Of a DNA stretch of 28,016 bases, positions 6,970 to 15,544 are shown piece by piece; within the stretch, counting starts at the first letter, position 1, and each line of letters starts with the position of its first letter. This stretch comes from Deltaproteobacteria bacterium. GTDB lineage: Bacteria; Desulfobacterota; Desulfobacteria; Desulfobacterales; JAFDDL01. The notes under the pieces are model-generated. The model saw nothing but the letters and a program-made list of their open reading frames with translations, did not search any database and had not been told where the DNA came from. The translations under genes and the position numbers were made by a program. The stretch is taken from positions 1 to 28,016 of the forward strand of contig JAFDDL010000020.1 of assembly GCA_019310865.1 (NCBI GenBank), in the 5' to 3' direction.

Positions 6970-7740
6970 ATGCCAGACTACCAGACGATCATTTGCCATC
7001 AAACCGATGCCGTCGCCACCATTACCATCAACCGGCCGAAGGTTCTCAATGCCATGAACCAGCAGTTCTGGATTGACTTTGAAGATGCTCTTGACGCGAT
7101 GGGTAACAATTCAGATGTCAAGGTTCTGATAATTACCGGTACGGGTCGAGCCTTTTCAACCGGTGCGGATCTCAAAGCGTCAAAGGATCGCGATCCGGAT
7201 GCCTATCGGTCATATTTGACGCGGCTGCAACAGATTTCCAGAAAACTCATTCGCTATGAAAAGCCGACCATAGCTGCAATCAACGGGTATGCATTGGGAT
7301 CCGGCTATGAACTGGCGCTGGCCTGTGATATTCGAATCGCGGCCGAAGACGCCCAAATCGGGTCTCCCGAGGCCCGGGTAAACGCCTCTGTGACCGGTGG
7401 CGCATTCAAGCTTCTTTACGACCTTGTGGGGCCTGGAAAGGCCAGGGAGCTGCTGTTTACAGCCGAATATATCAGCGGGCGGGAAGCAGCGGCCATCGGG
7501 CTTGTCAACAAGACAGTTGCTTCTGACGACTTGATGGCTGCCGCTGAAACGATGGCCCGGAAAATCGCCGAAAACTCTCTGTTTTCCATTCAGATGATGA
7601 AAAAGGGACTTTTTCTCGCCCAGGGAGAGACTAGCATGGACGCGCTGATGGATTTTGAAATCGAGGCGTGTCTGGCTTGTGTATCCACGGATGCCCGCAG
7701 GCAGTCGTTGCATGATTTTGAAAAACGGAAAGAAAAATAG
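6970..7740 (+). CDS. Enoyl-CoA hydratase/isomerase (crotonase) family protein
   Basis: A 256-residue crotonase-fold enzyme of standard length. The start is the ATG at 6970, preceded by an AGGGGG site; the frame is open for 72 codons further upstream but that part has no family similarity. Oxyanion-hole segments are 'AFSTGADLK' and 'GYALGSGYELALACD'. The two acidic residues of true hydratases (Glu144/Glu164 in rat enzyme numbering) appear as E114 and E134, exactly 20 apart, so hydratase activity is plausible; the exact substrate cannot be read. The stop lies 22 nt before the acyl-CoA synthetase start, so the two form an operon. A role in anaerobic fatty- or dicarboxylic-acid CoA-ester breakdown followed by thioester-driven ATP formation is inferred from the pair. 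Confidence 0.92.
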   Translation: MPDYQTIICHQTDAVATITINRPKVLNAMNQQFWIDFEDALDAMGNNSDVKVLIITGTGRAFSTGADLKASKDRDPDAYRSYLTRLQQISRKLIRYEKPTIAAINGYALGSGYELALACDIRIAAEDAQIGSPEARVNASVTGGAFKLLYDLVGPGKARELLFTAEYISGREAAAIGLVNKTVASDDLMAAAETMARKIAENSLFSIQMMKKGLFLAQGETSMDALMDFEIEACLACVSTDARRQSLHDFEKRKEK

Positions 7741-7762
7741 GTTAGGCCGGAGGAGATCGAAT

Positions 7763-9970
7763 ATGGATTTAGATCGTATTCTAAACGCGGAGTCGGTAGC
7801 GATTGTTGGTGCCTCGAAGAACGTCACCAAACGTGGATATCAGGCCATCCGAACGCTTCTGGATGAAAAATATGAGGGGTCCATCTATCCGGTCAACCCG
7901 AAGGAAACCAGACTCCTGGGGCTTGCCTGTTACCCCAGCGTCAAGGATATTCCCCAGCAGGTGGATCTGGCTTTGATTACAACACCGGCATCCACCGTGC
8001 CGGCGATCCTTGAAGATTGTGGGAAAAACGGTGTGCAGGGTGCGGTTGTCGTGGCCGGTGGTTTCGGCGAAACCGGCAGGTCGGGGATCGCCCTTGAAAA
8101 AGAAATGGTCAAGATCGCAAGCAACAATGGTGTGCGACTGGTGGGGCCGAATACTTCAGGGATCATGAACCTGAAGTCAAATTTGAACCTGGTGGGTCTC
8201 AGTAATGTGCCCCGGGGAAATATTGCCATCATGTCCCAAAGCGGCAACATGGCGCTGAGCCTGATTACAGAAGCCAAAATTAAGAGTTTAAAAGGCTTTT
8301 CCTACTATGTGGGCATTGGAAACGAAGCCGATTTACGATTTCACGAGTATCTGGAATTTTTCCGAAACGATCCGGAAACCCATGCAATCCTGATGTATGT
8401 GGAGGGCATGCGCCAGGGACGTAAGTTTTTGCAGGAGGCCTATCAAACAACCGGTGAAAAACCGATCATTCTTCTGAAAAGCGGGCGATCGGTAACGGGA
8501 AAGCGGGCAGCGGGATCTCACACCGGGGCGCTGGCCGGTATGTCGGCGGTTTCGGACTCGGCATTTGGACGTGCCGGCATCATGGTCGTGGACAAGTCCG
8601 ACGAGCTGTTTCCGGTTGCGGAAACGCTGTCGAGCCTCCCATCGATTACCAACAATCAGGTGGCCATCCTTGCCGACGGCGGCGGTCACGCGACCATTGC
8701 AGCTGACCTGTTAACCGACCTGGGTCTAAAAATTCCCAATCTGACACAAAAAACCCAGGATAGGCTACGGAAAATTCTCCCACCCGCTGCAACGGTATTA
8801 AACCCGGTGGATGTGGCCGGCGGCACCGATGCCTCACCGACATTGTTTGCCGACTGCGCCCGAATCCTTCTTAAAGATCCGCAAATCGGCGGTCTTTTGA
8901 TCGTGGGGCTTTTCGGCGGATATGGCATCCGATTCGCCGAAACGCTGGCATTACAGGAGGAGGATGCCGCACACCAGATCGGAAAGCTCGTGGCCGGGGG
9001 AAAAAAGCCGGTCATCGTTCACAGCCTGTACAGCTTTGAAAAGCCGCATTCTCTGCATCTACTGCGCTATTACAACATACCGGTATACGATTCGCTCGAT
9101 GTGGCATGTAAATGTATTTCCGTACTGGGCAAATACGGCAACTACCTGCGCGGGTATCACCCCAAGTTCAGTTTTGCCCTCAACCGTCATTCCAAGAAAA
9201 AATTCGCCGCGCAGCAAATAATCGACCAGGCTCTGGAAAAGGGGCGAAATGTTCTTCTGGAAATCGAGGGGAAACAGCTGCTGGCGCTGCACGGCGCATC
9301 GGTGGTCCAAAATAATCGAAATGAGAACCAGAACGGAAAATCGCCGCTCATCGAATGCCGGACAGATACAAATGGCTGCCGGGATTATCTTGCAAAAAAT
9401 GTTGAGGAGGCGGTTCGCTTCGCCGATCGAATTGACGGGACGGTGGTCATGAAGATCGTGTCGCCCGATATTCTGCATAAGAGCGATGCCAAGGGCGTTC
9501 GGCTGCGTCTTAGAGACGAGCGCGAGATACGTGGGGCGTATAAAAGCATCATGAAGCACGCCAACGCATACAAGCCCGACGCCGATATCCGGGGCGTGAT
9601 GATATCTCCCATGGCCGATGCCGGCTTGGAGGTTATTATCGGTGCCAAAACCGATGAGCAATTTGGACCGGTCCTCATGTACGGCCTGGGCGGGGTGATG
9701 GTGGAGATTCTTCAGGATGTTTCCTTTCGAGTGGTCCCCATTTCACGACGCAGTGCCAAAAAAATGATCGAGGAAACCAAGTCATATCCAATTTTGAACG
9801 GCGTTCGCGGACAACCCGCCTATGATAAAAAGGCCCTGGAAGACCTGCTGCTGATATGCTCTGAGGTCGTCGAGACCTATCCGGAAATCTACGAAATGGA
9901 TTTAAATCCCGTAATTTTGTATGAAAAAGGATTGAGTATTGTTGATGTGCGAATCATCTTGAATCCATAG
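7763..9970 (+). CDS. ADP-forming acetyl/acyl-CoA synthetase (fused alpha-beta)
   Basis: A 735-residue cytoplasmic enzyme of the NDP-forming acyl-CoA synthetase superfamily: acyl-CoA + ADP + Pi = acid + ATP + CoA. ATG at 7763 with GGAGGAG upstream; an earlier in-frame start overlapping the crotonase gene is unlikely. Domains in order: CoA-binding Rossmann domain (about 5-130, 'VAIVGAS'), succinyl-CoA-synthetase-like ligase domains (about 145-460) with the phosphohistidine candidate H253 in 'GSHTGALAG', and a C-terminal ATP-grasp domain (about 490-735, 'MKIVSPDILHKSDAKGV', 'YGLGGVMVEILQDVSFR'). Residues about 517-541 (Asn-rich, two Cys) look like an insertion near the start of the ATP-grasp domain compared with what I remember of the family. 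Likely catabolic, conserving thioester energy as ATP downstream of the crotonase reaction. Confidence 0.92.
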   Translation: MDLDRILNAESVAIVGASKNVTKRGYQAIRTLLDEKYEGSIYPVNPKETRLLGLACYPSVKDIPQQVDLALITTPASTVPAILEDCGKNGVQGAVVVAGGFGETGRSGIALEKEMVKIASNNGVRLVGPNTSGIMNLKSNLNLVGLSNVPRGNIAIMSQSGNMALSLITEAKIKSLKGFSYYVGIGNEADLRFHEYLEFFRNDPETHAILMYVEGMRQGRKFLQEAYQTTGEKPIILLKSGRSVTGKRAAGSHTGALAGMSAVSDSAFGRAGIMVVDKSDELFPVAETLSSLPSITNNQVAILADGGGHATIAADLLTDLGLKIPNLTQKTQDRLRKILPPAATVLNPVDVAGGTDASPTLFADCARILLKDPQIGGLLIVGLFGGYGIRFAETLALQEEDAAHQIGKLVAGGKKPVIVHSLYSFEKPHSLHLLRYYNIPVYDSLDVACKCISVLGKYGNYLRGYHPKFSFALNRHSKKKFAAQQIIDQALEKGRNVLLEIEGKQLLALHGASVVQNNRNENQNGKSPLIECRTDTNGCRDYLAKNVEEAVRFADRIDGTVVMKIVSPDILHKSDAKGVRLRLRDEREIRGAYKSIMKHANAYKPDADIRGVMISPMADAGLEVIIGAKTDEQFGPVLMYGLGGVMVEILQDVSFRVVPISRRSAKKMIEETKSYPILNGVRGQPAYDKKALEDLLLICSEVVETYPEIYEMDLNPVILYEKGLSIVDVRIILNP

Positions 9971-9984
9971 CTTTGGGAGGCATC

Positions 9985-10050
9985 ATGGATATTCGAAATA
10001 CCCGAACCACCATTCTAAATCTGTGTAAAACCCGGAAACACGCACTCTGA
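9985..10050 (+). CDS. 21-aa leader ORF overlapping methyltransferase start
   Basis: A short ORF (MDIRNTRTTILNLCKTRKHAL) with a better ribosome site (TTGGGAGG, 4 nt before ATG) than the gene that follows. Its TGA stop shares one base with the ATG of the methyltransferase (TGATG), the standard arrangement for translational coupling. I see no similarity to known leader peptides. It could be a true small protein, a coupling device, or a remnant of a longer N-terminus. Confidence 0.5.
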   Translation: MDIRNTRTTILNLCKTRKHAL

Positions 10051-10787
10051 TGTACGAAAACGACACCGCCGTCGCCCAATACTGTGATGCGCATTATGGT
10101 GATACCCATTACGGTGTGGAGAATTTTTCCGCCAGGCTGGCAAAGCTGGGACTGGCGCATACCCAATCCAAGCCCAGAAAACGCGCTCTGGACCTGGGGT
10201 GCGCCGTAGGCCGGGGGGCATTCGAGCTGGCCAAGGAATTCGAGTTTGTCAACGGTCTTGATTTTTCGGCCCGTTTCATTCGCATCGCCTTTCAGATGCA
10301 GGAAAAAGGCGTCATTCATTACGAACTGGTGGAAGAGGGTGAGGTCGTGTCCTACCATGAAAAACGCCTCGCGGATTTCGGATTGGAATCGGTTAAGGAC
10401 CGGGTGGAATTTTTCCAGGCGGATGCGGTTAACTTAAAGCCGCAATTTACCAATTACGACTTAATTATGGACGCCAATCTGATCGATCGTCTCTATGATC
10501 CCGGAAAATTTCTCTCAACCGTTCACACACGGCTCAACCCGGGAGGGGTTCTGGTGATTGCCTCGCCTTATACCTGGCTGACGGAATTTACCAAACGCGA
10601 GCATTGGGTGGGCGGTTATCGAAAAGACGGTGAGCCGTATACCACCTTGGAAGGCTTGACGGATCTGCTGGACCGGCAGTTTCGCATGATCGGCGAACCA
10701 ACTGACATTGAGTTCGTCATCCGGGAAACCCGCCGGAAATTTCAGCACACCGTCTCCCAGGTAACCGTTTGGGAACGCATCCGGTAA
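10050..10787 (+). CDS. SAM methyltransferase, OvoA C-terminal (4-mercaptohistidine N1-MT) type
   Basis: A 245-residue class I methyltransferase. Motif I is D48-LGCAVG-54, followed by the acidic ribose-binding D71 in 'GLDFSARFI'. The combination 'YENDxAVxQY..HYG', 'ALDLGCAVGR.AFELA' and 'DFSARFI' is what I know from the putative 4-mercaptohistidine N1-methyltransferase family, the C-terminal part of the ovothiol enzyme OvoA. Here it stands alone, with no sulfoxide-synthase domain in the window. Ovothiol is a redox thiol-histidine, so an antioxidant role is possible, but the substrate is not established. The ATG at 10050 has only a weak GGAAA upstream and is overlapped by the stop of a 21-codon ORF. 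It lies 79 bp after the acyl-CoA synthetase on the same strand, and converges with the dus gene. Confidence 0.75.
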   Translation: MYENDTAVAQYCDAHYGDTHYGVENFSARLAKLGLAHTQSKPRKRALDLGCAVGRGAFELAKEFEFVNGLDFSARFIRIAFQMQEKGVIHYELVEEGEVVSYHEKRLADFGLESVKDRVEFFQADAVNLKPQFTNYDLIMDANLIDRLYDPGKFLSTVHTRLNPGGVLVIASPYTWLTEFTKREHWVGGYRKDGEPYTTLEGLTDLLDRQFRMIGEPTDIEFVIRETRRKFQHTVSQVTVWERIR

Positions 10788-10805
10788 CCCACCGTTATCC
10801 GTTGC

Positions 10806-11759
10806 TCAGCTTTTTGATACTTCCTGGCTGAAAAGTTGATTGACAACCGCCTGATACCGGTCAACAGATTTGAGTTTTTTTATCTGCTTGAATACATGTC
10901 CGGGGTCTTGAAAGAATCGGGAAAAATACTGCCAATAGCCTTTCATCTTATCGATCAAATGCCCGGGACCATGCATGTCGTCGCGGTAGGCCACGAAAAG
11001 ATCGTCGTGAAATCTTTTGAACGCTTCAATCCGGAATGCCGTATCTGCGTCCCCGGATTTGATCTGCCAGGGTAGGAACGGATCGATCAGAGCGCCACGT
11101 CCGATAATCCATCGTTTGACGGAGGTATATCGGCTTTTAAGTGCCTGGAAGGTATCGACGTCAAAGATGTCGCCGTTATAAACCACGGGGGAATTTAACA
11201 GGTCAAGGCATTTTGCAAAACTGCCGTGGTCAATCGCACCGTCATACATCTGGATGCCGGTTCGGGGATGAATAATGATTTCCGAAAGCGGATATGTATT
11301 GAAAATGGGAATGAGATTGAAAATCTCCTCCTTTGTCTTTCGACCAATTCGGGTTTTGATCGACAGGCGGTTGGGAATTCGCGGAATCACCCGGTCCAGG
11401 AAGGCGTCAATCCGATTCGGATGCGGCAGCAGACCGGAGCCGCGTTTCTTTTTGGCAACCATGGGAAAGGGGCAGCCGAGGTTCCAGTTAACGGTTTTGT
11501 ATCCCAGATCGTGGCATTTGCGAGCCATCCGGATGAAATCATCGGGGTCATTGCCCATGATTTGCGGAATGATGGGCATGGCGTGGTTATTTTCCGGCGA
11601 TATATCCCGAAGGTGGGATGATCCGATGGTTTTGCCGGTCACCGTTGGGATAAACGGAGAGATGGCCGCGTCAAACCCCTTGAAGTGTTTGGTGAAAACA
11701 TTCCGGTAAAGCGCATTCGTATAGCCGCGCATGGGGGCCAGGTATAAAAAGGGTTCCAT
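10806..11759 (-). CDS. dus: tRNA-dihydrouridine synthase family protein
   Basis: A 317-residue FMN-dependent TIM-barrel enzyme that reduces uridines in tRNA to dihydrouridine. N-terminal 'LAPMRGYTN' begins the barrel, the catalytic cysteine is C96 in 'NWNLGCPFPMV', and 'KTRIG', 'IHPRTG', 'VYNGDI' and 'IGRGALIDP' are the expected FMN/phosphate-binding strands. The C-terminal 80 residues form the helical tRNA-binding domain. Which position is modified cannot be decided; the shape is nearer DusB/DusC than DusA. ATG at 11759 with a weak GGAG site at a long distance. Convergent with the methyltransferase, 18 bp apart, with no obvious terminator between them. Apparently monocistronic. Confidence 0.92.
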   Translation of the reverse strand: MEPFLYLAPMRGYTNALYRNVFTKHFKGFDAAISPFIPTVTGKTIGSSHLRDISPENNHAMPIIPQIMGNDPDDFIRMARKCHDLGYKTVNWNLGCPFPMVAKKKRGSGLLPHPNRIDAFLDRVIPRIPNRLSIKTRIGRKTKEEIFNLIPIFNTYPLSEIIIHPRTGIQMYDGAIDHGSFAKCLDLLNSPVVYNGDIFDVDTFQALKSRYTSVKRWIIGRGALIDPFLPWQIKSGDADTAFRIEAFKRFHDDLFVAYRDDMHGPGHLIDKMKGYWQYFSRFFQDPGHVFKQIKKLKSVDRYQAVVNQLFSQEVSKS

Positions 11760-11809
11760 CTGAATTGCAATGCTCCATACGTGATAAAGAGTTGCTTCTA
11801 TACCATAAT

Positions 11810-11825
11810 GCGTGAAATGTCACGC
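11810..11825. promoter_or_regulatory. Perfect inverted repeat GCGTGA-N4-TCACGC
   Basis: A 6+6-bp perfect palindrome with a 4-bp centre, 50 bp upstream of the dus start and 225 bp upstream of prfC. Possible operator. The half-sites resemble Crp/Fnr halves, but the TGA-N4-TCA spacing is 2 bp shorter than that family needs. Confidence 0.3.
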
Positions 11826-11942
11826 CTTTCCGTGAACCGGATGCAAATAACACCGGGTCTCTGCTTCATCCATGAGGCATTTGGACAAGGCAACTGCTGT
11901 GAAAATTAAATGTGTTTACCTTGGGCATCTCGAACATCCGCA

Positions 11943-11970
11943 TTGACATATTTTCATAATTGCGTATGAT
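11943..11970 (+). promoter_or_regulatory. Sigma-70 promoter TTGACA-N16-TATGAT
   Basis: Perfect -35 hexamer (11943-11948), 16-bp spacer and a 5/6 -10 hexamer (11965-11970). The start would be near 11977, only about 4 nt before the hairpin at 11981. It points toward prfC. Confidence 0.65.
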
Positions 11971-11980
11971 GCACTCATCA

Positions 11981-12008
11981 ATCGGGCCTCAAGGGGTCCG
12001 ATTTTTTT
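11981..12008 (+). terminator. Intrinsic-terminator-like hairpin in prfC leader
   Basis: An 8-bp stem ATCGGGCC/GGTCCGAT (one G-U pair) with a 6-nt loop (11989-11994), followed directly by a run of seven T (12002-12008, the first T closing the stem). No plus-strand gene ends nearby (the last stops at 10787), so the hairpin lies in the 5' leader of prfC, immediately after a near-consensus promoter. It could act as an attenuator, or define a roughly 32-nt RNA. Confidence 0.65.
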
Positions 12009-12051
12009 ATGCTTGGATGGAAAAAAATACATATTTACAAGAGGTTAGTTT

Positions 12052-13638
12052 GTGAGTTCGCAAATACAAGATGAGATCGGGCGGCGTCGGACCTTTGGGA
12101 TCATCAGTCACCCGGATGCCGGCAAGACCACCCTGACTGAAAAATTATTGTTATTCGGGGGCGCCATTCAAATGGCCGGGGCTGTCAAGGCCCGCCGGGC
12201 GGCGCGTCATGCACGCAGTGACTGGATGCGCATTGAGCAGGAGCGCGGTATTTCCGTCACCAGTTCGCTCATGAAGTTCAATTACCGGGACTTTGAAATC
12301 AATCTGCTCGACACGCCGGGCCACGAGGATTTTTCCGAAGACACTTACCGAGTGCTCACGGCCGTGGACTCGGCCCTGATGGTCATCGACAGTGCAAAGG
12401 GTGTGGAGCCCCAGACTGAAAAGCTCATGGCGGTCTGCCGAATGCGCAATACGCCCATCATCACCTTCATCAACAAGCTTGATCGGGAAGGCTTGTCGCC
12501 TCTGGATGTTCTGGGTGATATCGAGGATAAGCTTCAGATCGAGTGTGCGCCGCTTTCCTGGCCCATTGGCATGGGAAAGGGTTTCAAGGGCATCTACAAC
12601 CTCTATCGTCGCCAGTTGCAACTATTTACGGCCGGCGCGGATACCTCCGATTTCGAAACCGTCACCATCGACGACCTGGACTATTCGCGTCTCGACGAGC
12701 TGCTGGGCAGTCAGGCCGAAGAACTCCGGGAGGATGTGGCCCTGCTTGACGGGGCGGCCAATCCCTTTGAGTTGTCCGATTTTCTTAAAGGGAGCCAGAC
12801 CCCGGTTTTTTTCGGCTCCGCCATCAATAATTTCGGTGTGCGCGAGCTGCTCAATGCTCTGGTCGACATGGCGCCGGCACCCGGACCGCGGCAAACAGAC
12901 AGCCGGACCGTTGCACCGGCCGAACCGGACTTCTCCGGTTTCGCCTTTAAAATTCAAGCCAATATGGATCCGGCCCATCGGGATCGGATCGCCTTTGTCC
13001 GCATCTGTTCCGGTAAATTTACCCGGGGCATGAAGGTGCGTCATCATCGAATCGGGAAGACCGTCACATTTGCCAATGCCACGATATTCATGGCCCAGGA
13101 TCGCTCCCATGTGGACGAGGCGTATCCCGGTGACATCATCGGTATTCACAATCATGGCACCATCAAGATCGGCGACACCTTTACGGAAAAAGAGCTGCTC
13201 AAATTCAATGGCATTCCAAACTTTGCGCCGGAGCATTTCCGGCGGGTGATACTGAAAAATCCCCTGAAGAACAAGCAACTGAACAAGGGCCTGTTGCAGT
13301 TGTCGGAAGAGGGCGCCATTCAGGTTTTCCGGCCCATTTTGGGCAACGCATATATCCTGGGTGCTGTGGGCGTGCTTCAATTTGACGTTACCATGGCCCG
13401 ACTGAAGGCCGAATACGGTGTGGACGCTGTTTACGAGCCGGTTGAACGAACCACGGCCCGGTGGATCGATTGTACGGATCAGAAAAAACTGAAAGAATTC
13501 GAAAAGGAACACCAGAACAACCTTGCCCGGGATGCAGAGGGAAATCTGGCATACCTGGCGGTAAGCGATTGGCGGCTGGGCCATACCATGGAGCAGTGGC
13601 CTGAGATCGTGTTTCACAAGACTCGGGAGCATCGCTAG
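12052..13638 (+). CDS. prfC: Peptide chain release factor 3 (RF3 GTPase)
   Basis: A 528-residue translational GTPase that releases RF1/RF2 from the ribosome after peptide release. G1 is H20-PDAGKTT-27, G3 D87-TPGH-91 and G4 N141-KLD-144. The RF3-specific stretch '[19 protein letters not shown]' separates it from EF-G. Domain II starts near residue 295 ('[26 protein letters not shown]') and domain III covers the C-terminus. Length matches E. coli RF3 (529). GTG start with AAGAGG 7 nt upstream. The promoter at 11943 and the hairpin at 11981-12008 precede it. Its last 4 bases overlap the end of the convergent membrane-protein gene. Confidence 0.97.
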   Translation: MSSQIQDEIGRRRTFGIISHPDAGKTTLTEKLLLFGGAIQMAGAVKARRAARHARSDWMRIEQERGISVTSSLMKFNYRDFEINLLDTPGHEDFSEDTYRVLTAVDSALMVIDSAKGVEPQTEKLMAVCRMRNTPIITFINKLDREGLSPLDVLGDIEDKLQIECAPLSWPIGMGKGFKGIYNLYRRQLQLFTAGADTSDFETVTIDDLDYSRLDELLGSQAEELREDVALLDGAANPFELSDFLKGSQTPVFFGSAINNFGVRELLNALVDMAPAPGPRQTDSRTVAPAEPDFSGFAFKIQANMDPAHRDRIAFVRICSGKFTRGMKVRHHRIGKTVTFANATIFMAQDRSHVDEAYPGDIIGIHNHGTIKIGDTFTEKELLKFNGIPNFAPEHFRRVILKNPLKNKQLNKGLLQLSEEGAIQVFRPILGNAYILGAVGVLQFDVTMARLKAEYGVDAVYEPVERTTARWIDCTDQKKLKEFEKEHQNNLARDAEGNLAYLAVSDWRLGHTMEQWPEIVFHKTREHR

Positions 13639-14087
13639 GGCAATTTTTGTCTTCTAATTTCTCTGTAAAAGACCCTTATATATCTCAAGCTTGACAATAT
13701 TAGAGCCAAACCAATACCGATGTACAAGATCGCTAATTCTTCTTTCGGAATCACCGAATGGCGCAGCACTGCTCCCATTGCAATCATAACAACGATAATC
13801 AGATAACTATTCCAGGGAATAAAGGAGAACAAACATTTTTTCTCATTCATTAGAAGGATTCGTTCCGAATTTTTATCCACTATCTTTAAAAATCCAAAAT
13901 GGTGCACCAATAACGATAGTACTACTCCAACACCCGCATACAGATAAATGTTTACATTAGAAGCTGTTGATAGCCATGAAAAGGCCAAAAATAAAAGCAT
14001 TATTCCAACACATTCCCAAACAATCGCTGCAAGAAATAACAGAAGATTTTTCGTGACAGCAGGTTTATATTCCTTTATTTTTCTCAT
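13635..14087 (-). CDS. Four-TM membrane protein, function unknown
   Basis: A 150-residue integral membrane protein with four predicted helices, about residues 14-36, 45-65, 93-108 and 117-134, in a hairpin-pair arrangement, and basic ends (RKIKEYK... and ...[10 protein letters not shown]). I do not recognise the family. ATG at 14087 lacks a clear ribosome site. Its 3' end overlaps that of prfC tail-to-tail by 4 bp. It sits at the prfC-side edge of the AT-richer segment, 82 bp downstream of the response-regulator gene on the same strand, so it may be the last gene of that operon or separate. Confidence 0.7.
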   Translation of the reverse strand: MRKIKEYKPAVTKNLLLFLAAIVWECVGIMLLFLAFSWLSTASNVNIYLYAGVGVVLSLLVHHFGFLKIVDKNSERILLMNEKKCLFSFIPWNSYLIIVVMIAMGAVLRHSVIPKEELAILYIGIGLALILSSLRYIRVFYREIRRQKLP

Positions 14088-14169
14088 AATGAATTCTGTC
14101 TTTGTTCGACCTAACCTGTCATAAGAGGCGGGCGAAATAAACCCGGAAAAAAATGCTTTGTGATTATAT

Positions 14170-15534
14170 TTATGGCTGCTGCTTTTTTCTGAAATCCGAA
14201 GGTTTGAGGTCGTATTTTTTTAATAGCTCATACAAATCCGCCCGGTATTTTCCTGCCAATCTTGCGGCTTGAGCCACGTTGCCTTCGGTGAGTTCTATGA
14301 GTTGAAGGAGGTAGTTCTTCTCAAAATTTTCTTTGGCATCCTTCAAGGGCTTTAAATCATTAACGTCATCAGTTAAGGTCGGTAGAATTAAGTCGTCACG
14401 GATAATGTCCTCATTTGTCATGGCAACGGCGCTCTCTATGGTATTTTGCAGCTCCCTGACATTGCCGGGCCAGGAGTGGCGCATCAATTTTTGCATCGCT
14501 GTCGATGAAAATCCGGTTATTTGTTTGTTCATATCTTTGGTCAATTTATCCAAAAAATAATGGGATAGAACCGGAATATCACCTTTGCGATCCCGCAGCG
14601 GTGGAATGTGAATGACGATGACATGGATTCGATAAAATAGATCCTCTCGGAAATTACCCTTTTCCACCTCATCTTTTAAATTTTTATTTGAGGTTGCAAT
14701 AAATCTGATATCCAATTTGACGGTTTTTCTTCCGCCCACCGGCATGAACTCCTTCTCCTGCATGACACGCAATAATTTGGCTTGCATGGATAAAGGCATT
14801 TCAGAAATTTCATCCAGAAAAAAAGTCCCTCCCCGGGCCTGGGAAAGCAACCCCTCTTTGTTTTGCGTTGCGCCGGTAAACGCCCCTTTTTCATAACCAA
14901 ACAGCTCACTTTCAAGCAACGTATCCGGGATGGCTGCACAATTAATAGCCACAAATTGCTTGTCTGCTCTTGAGCTTGCCGAATGCAGCGTTTTAGCAAT
15001 CAGTTCCTTTCCAGTACCGCTTTCTCCTTCAATGCAAATGGTGGAATTCGAATCAGCTACTTTTGCAACCTGATCAAGGACTTTTTCCATTTTATGACTT
15101 CTGCCAATGATGTTGTCAAAGCCATACTTGTCCTTAACCATTTTCTTCAGGCTTTTTATTTCCTTTGTAAGCTTTGTTTTTTCGATGCAATTATTTGTTT
15201 GCAGCAAGAGTTCATCATAATTAAACGGCTTGGTAAGATAGCTGTAGGCTCCTTTTCGCATGGCCTCCACGGCACTTTCTATGGTTCCGTAAGCAGTGAG
15301 GATAATGACAGGCATTCCCGGATTCGCCTGGTGAAGGTTTTCCATCAGTTGAATGCCATTTATGCCGTTGAGCTTGAGGTCTAACAACGCCAAATCAAAC
15401 ACATCATCGGTCGCCAGCTTCAGCGCCGTTTTTGCCGTGCCGGCGGCGGCAACGCGATACCCTTCGGCCTCAAGCCTCATTTTTATGACTTTGAGGATAT
15501 TGATGTCATCATCAACGACCAGAATATTCCCCAT
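14170..15534 (-). CDS. Sigma-54 response regulator, GlrR-like
   Basis: A 454-residue NtrC-type activator. Receiver domain (about 1-120): acidic pocket VDDD, phospho-acceptor D52, TAYG and K102. AAA+ domain (about 140-370): Walker A 170-GESGTGKE, sigma-54 contact loop GAFTGA (217-222), Walker B 'GGTFFLDEI', arginine fingers near 'REDLFYRIHV'. Fis-type HTH at the C-terminus ('EGNVAQAARLAGKYRADLYELL'). The tail 'FEKNYLLQLIELTEGNVAQAARLAGKYRADLY' is close to E. coli GlrR, and the kinase-lipoprotein-regulator order matches glrK-qseG-glrR. In E. coli GlrR drives the sRNA glmY and rpoE through sigma-54; targets here are unknown. Start: ATG at 15534 with AGGG upstream, overlapping the preceding stop; upstream in-frame starts lie inside the previous gene. 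Confidence 0.93.
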   Translation of the reverse strand: MGNILVVDDDINILKVIKMRLEAEGYRVAAAGTAKTALKLATDDVFDLALLDLKLNGINGIQLMENLHQANPGMPVIILTAYGTIESAVEAMRKGAYSYLTKPFNYDELLLQTNNCIEKTKLTKEIKSLKKMVKDKYGFDNIIGRSHKMEKVLDQVAKVADSNSTICIEGESGTGKELIAKTLHSASSRADKQFVAINCAAIPDTLLESELFGYEKGAFTGATQNKEGLLSQARGGTFFLDEISEMPLSMQAKLLRVMQEKEFMPVGGRKTVKLDIRFIATSNKNLKDEVEKGNFREDLFYRIHVIVIHIPPLRDRKGDIPVLSHYFLDKLTKDMNKQITGFSSTAMQKLMRHSWPGNVRELQNTIESAVAMTNEDIIRDDLILPTLTDDVNDLKPLKDAKENFEKNYLLQLIELTEGNVAQAARLAGKYRADLYELLKKYDLKPSDFRKKQQP

Positions 15535-15544
15535 TATTTTTTCC

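Noticed and set aside
11810..11825. Crp/Fnr binding site
   Set aside because: Half-sites are similar, but the spacing TGA-N4-TCA is two bases shorter than the family's TGA-N6-TCA.
12622..13632. Long minus-strand ORF (336 codons) opposite prfC
   Set aside because: Shadow of the prfC frame; no ribosome site, promoter or recognisable domain.
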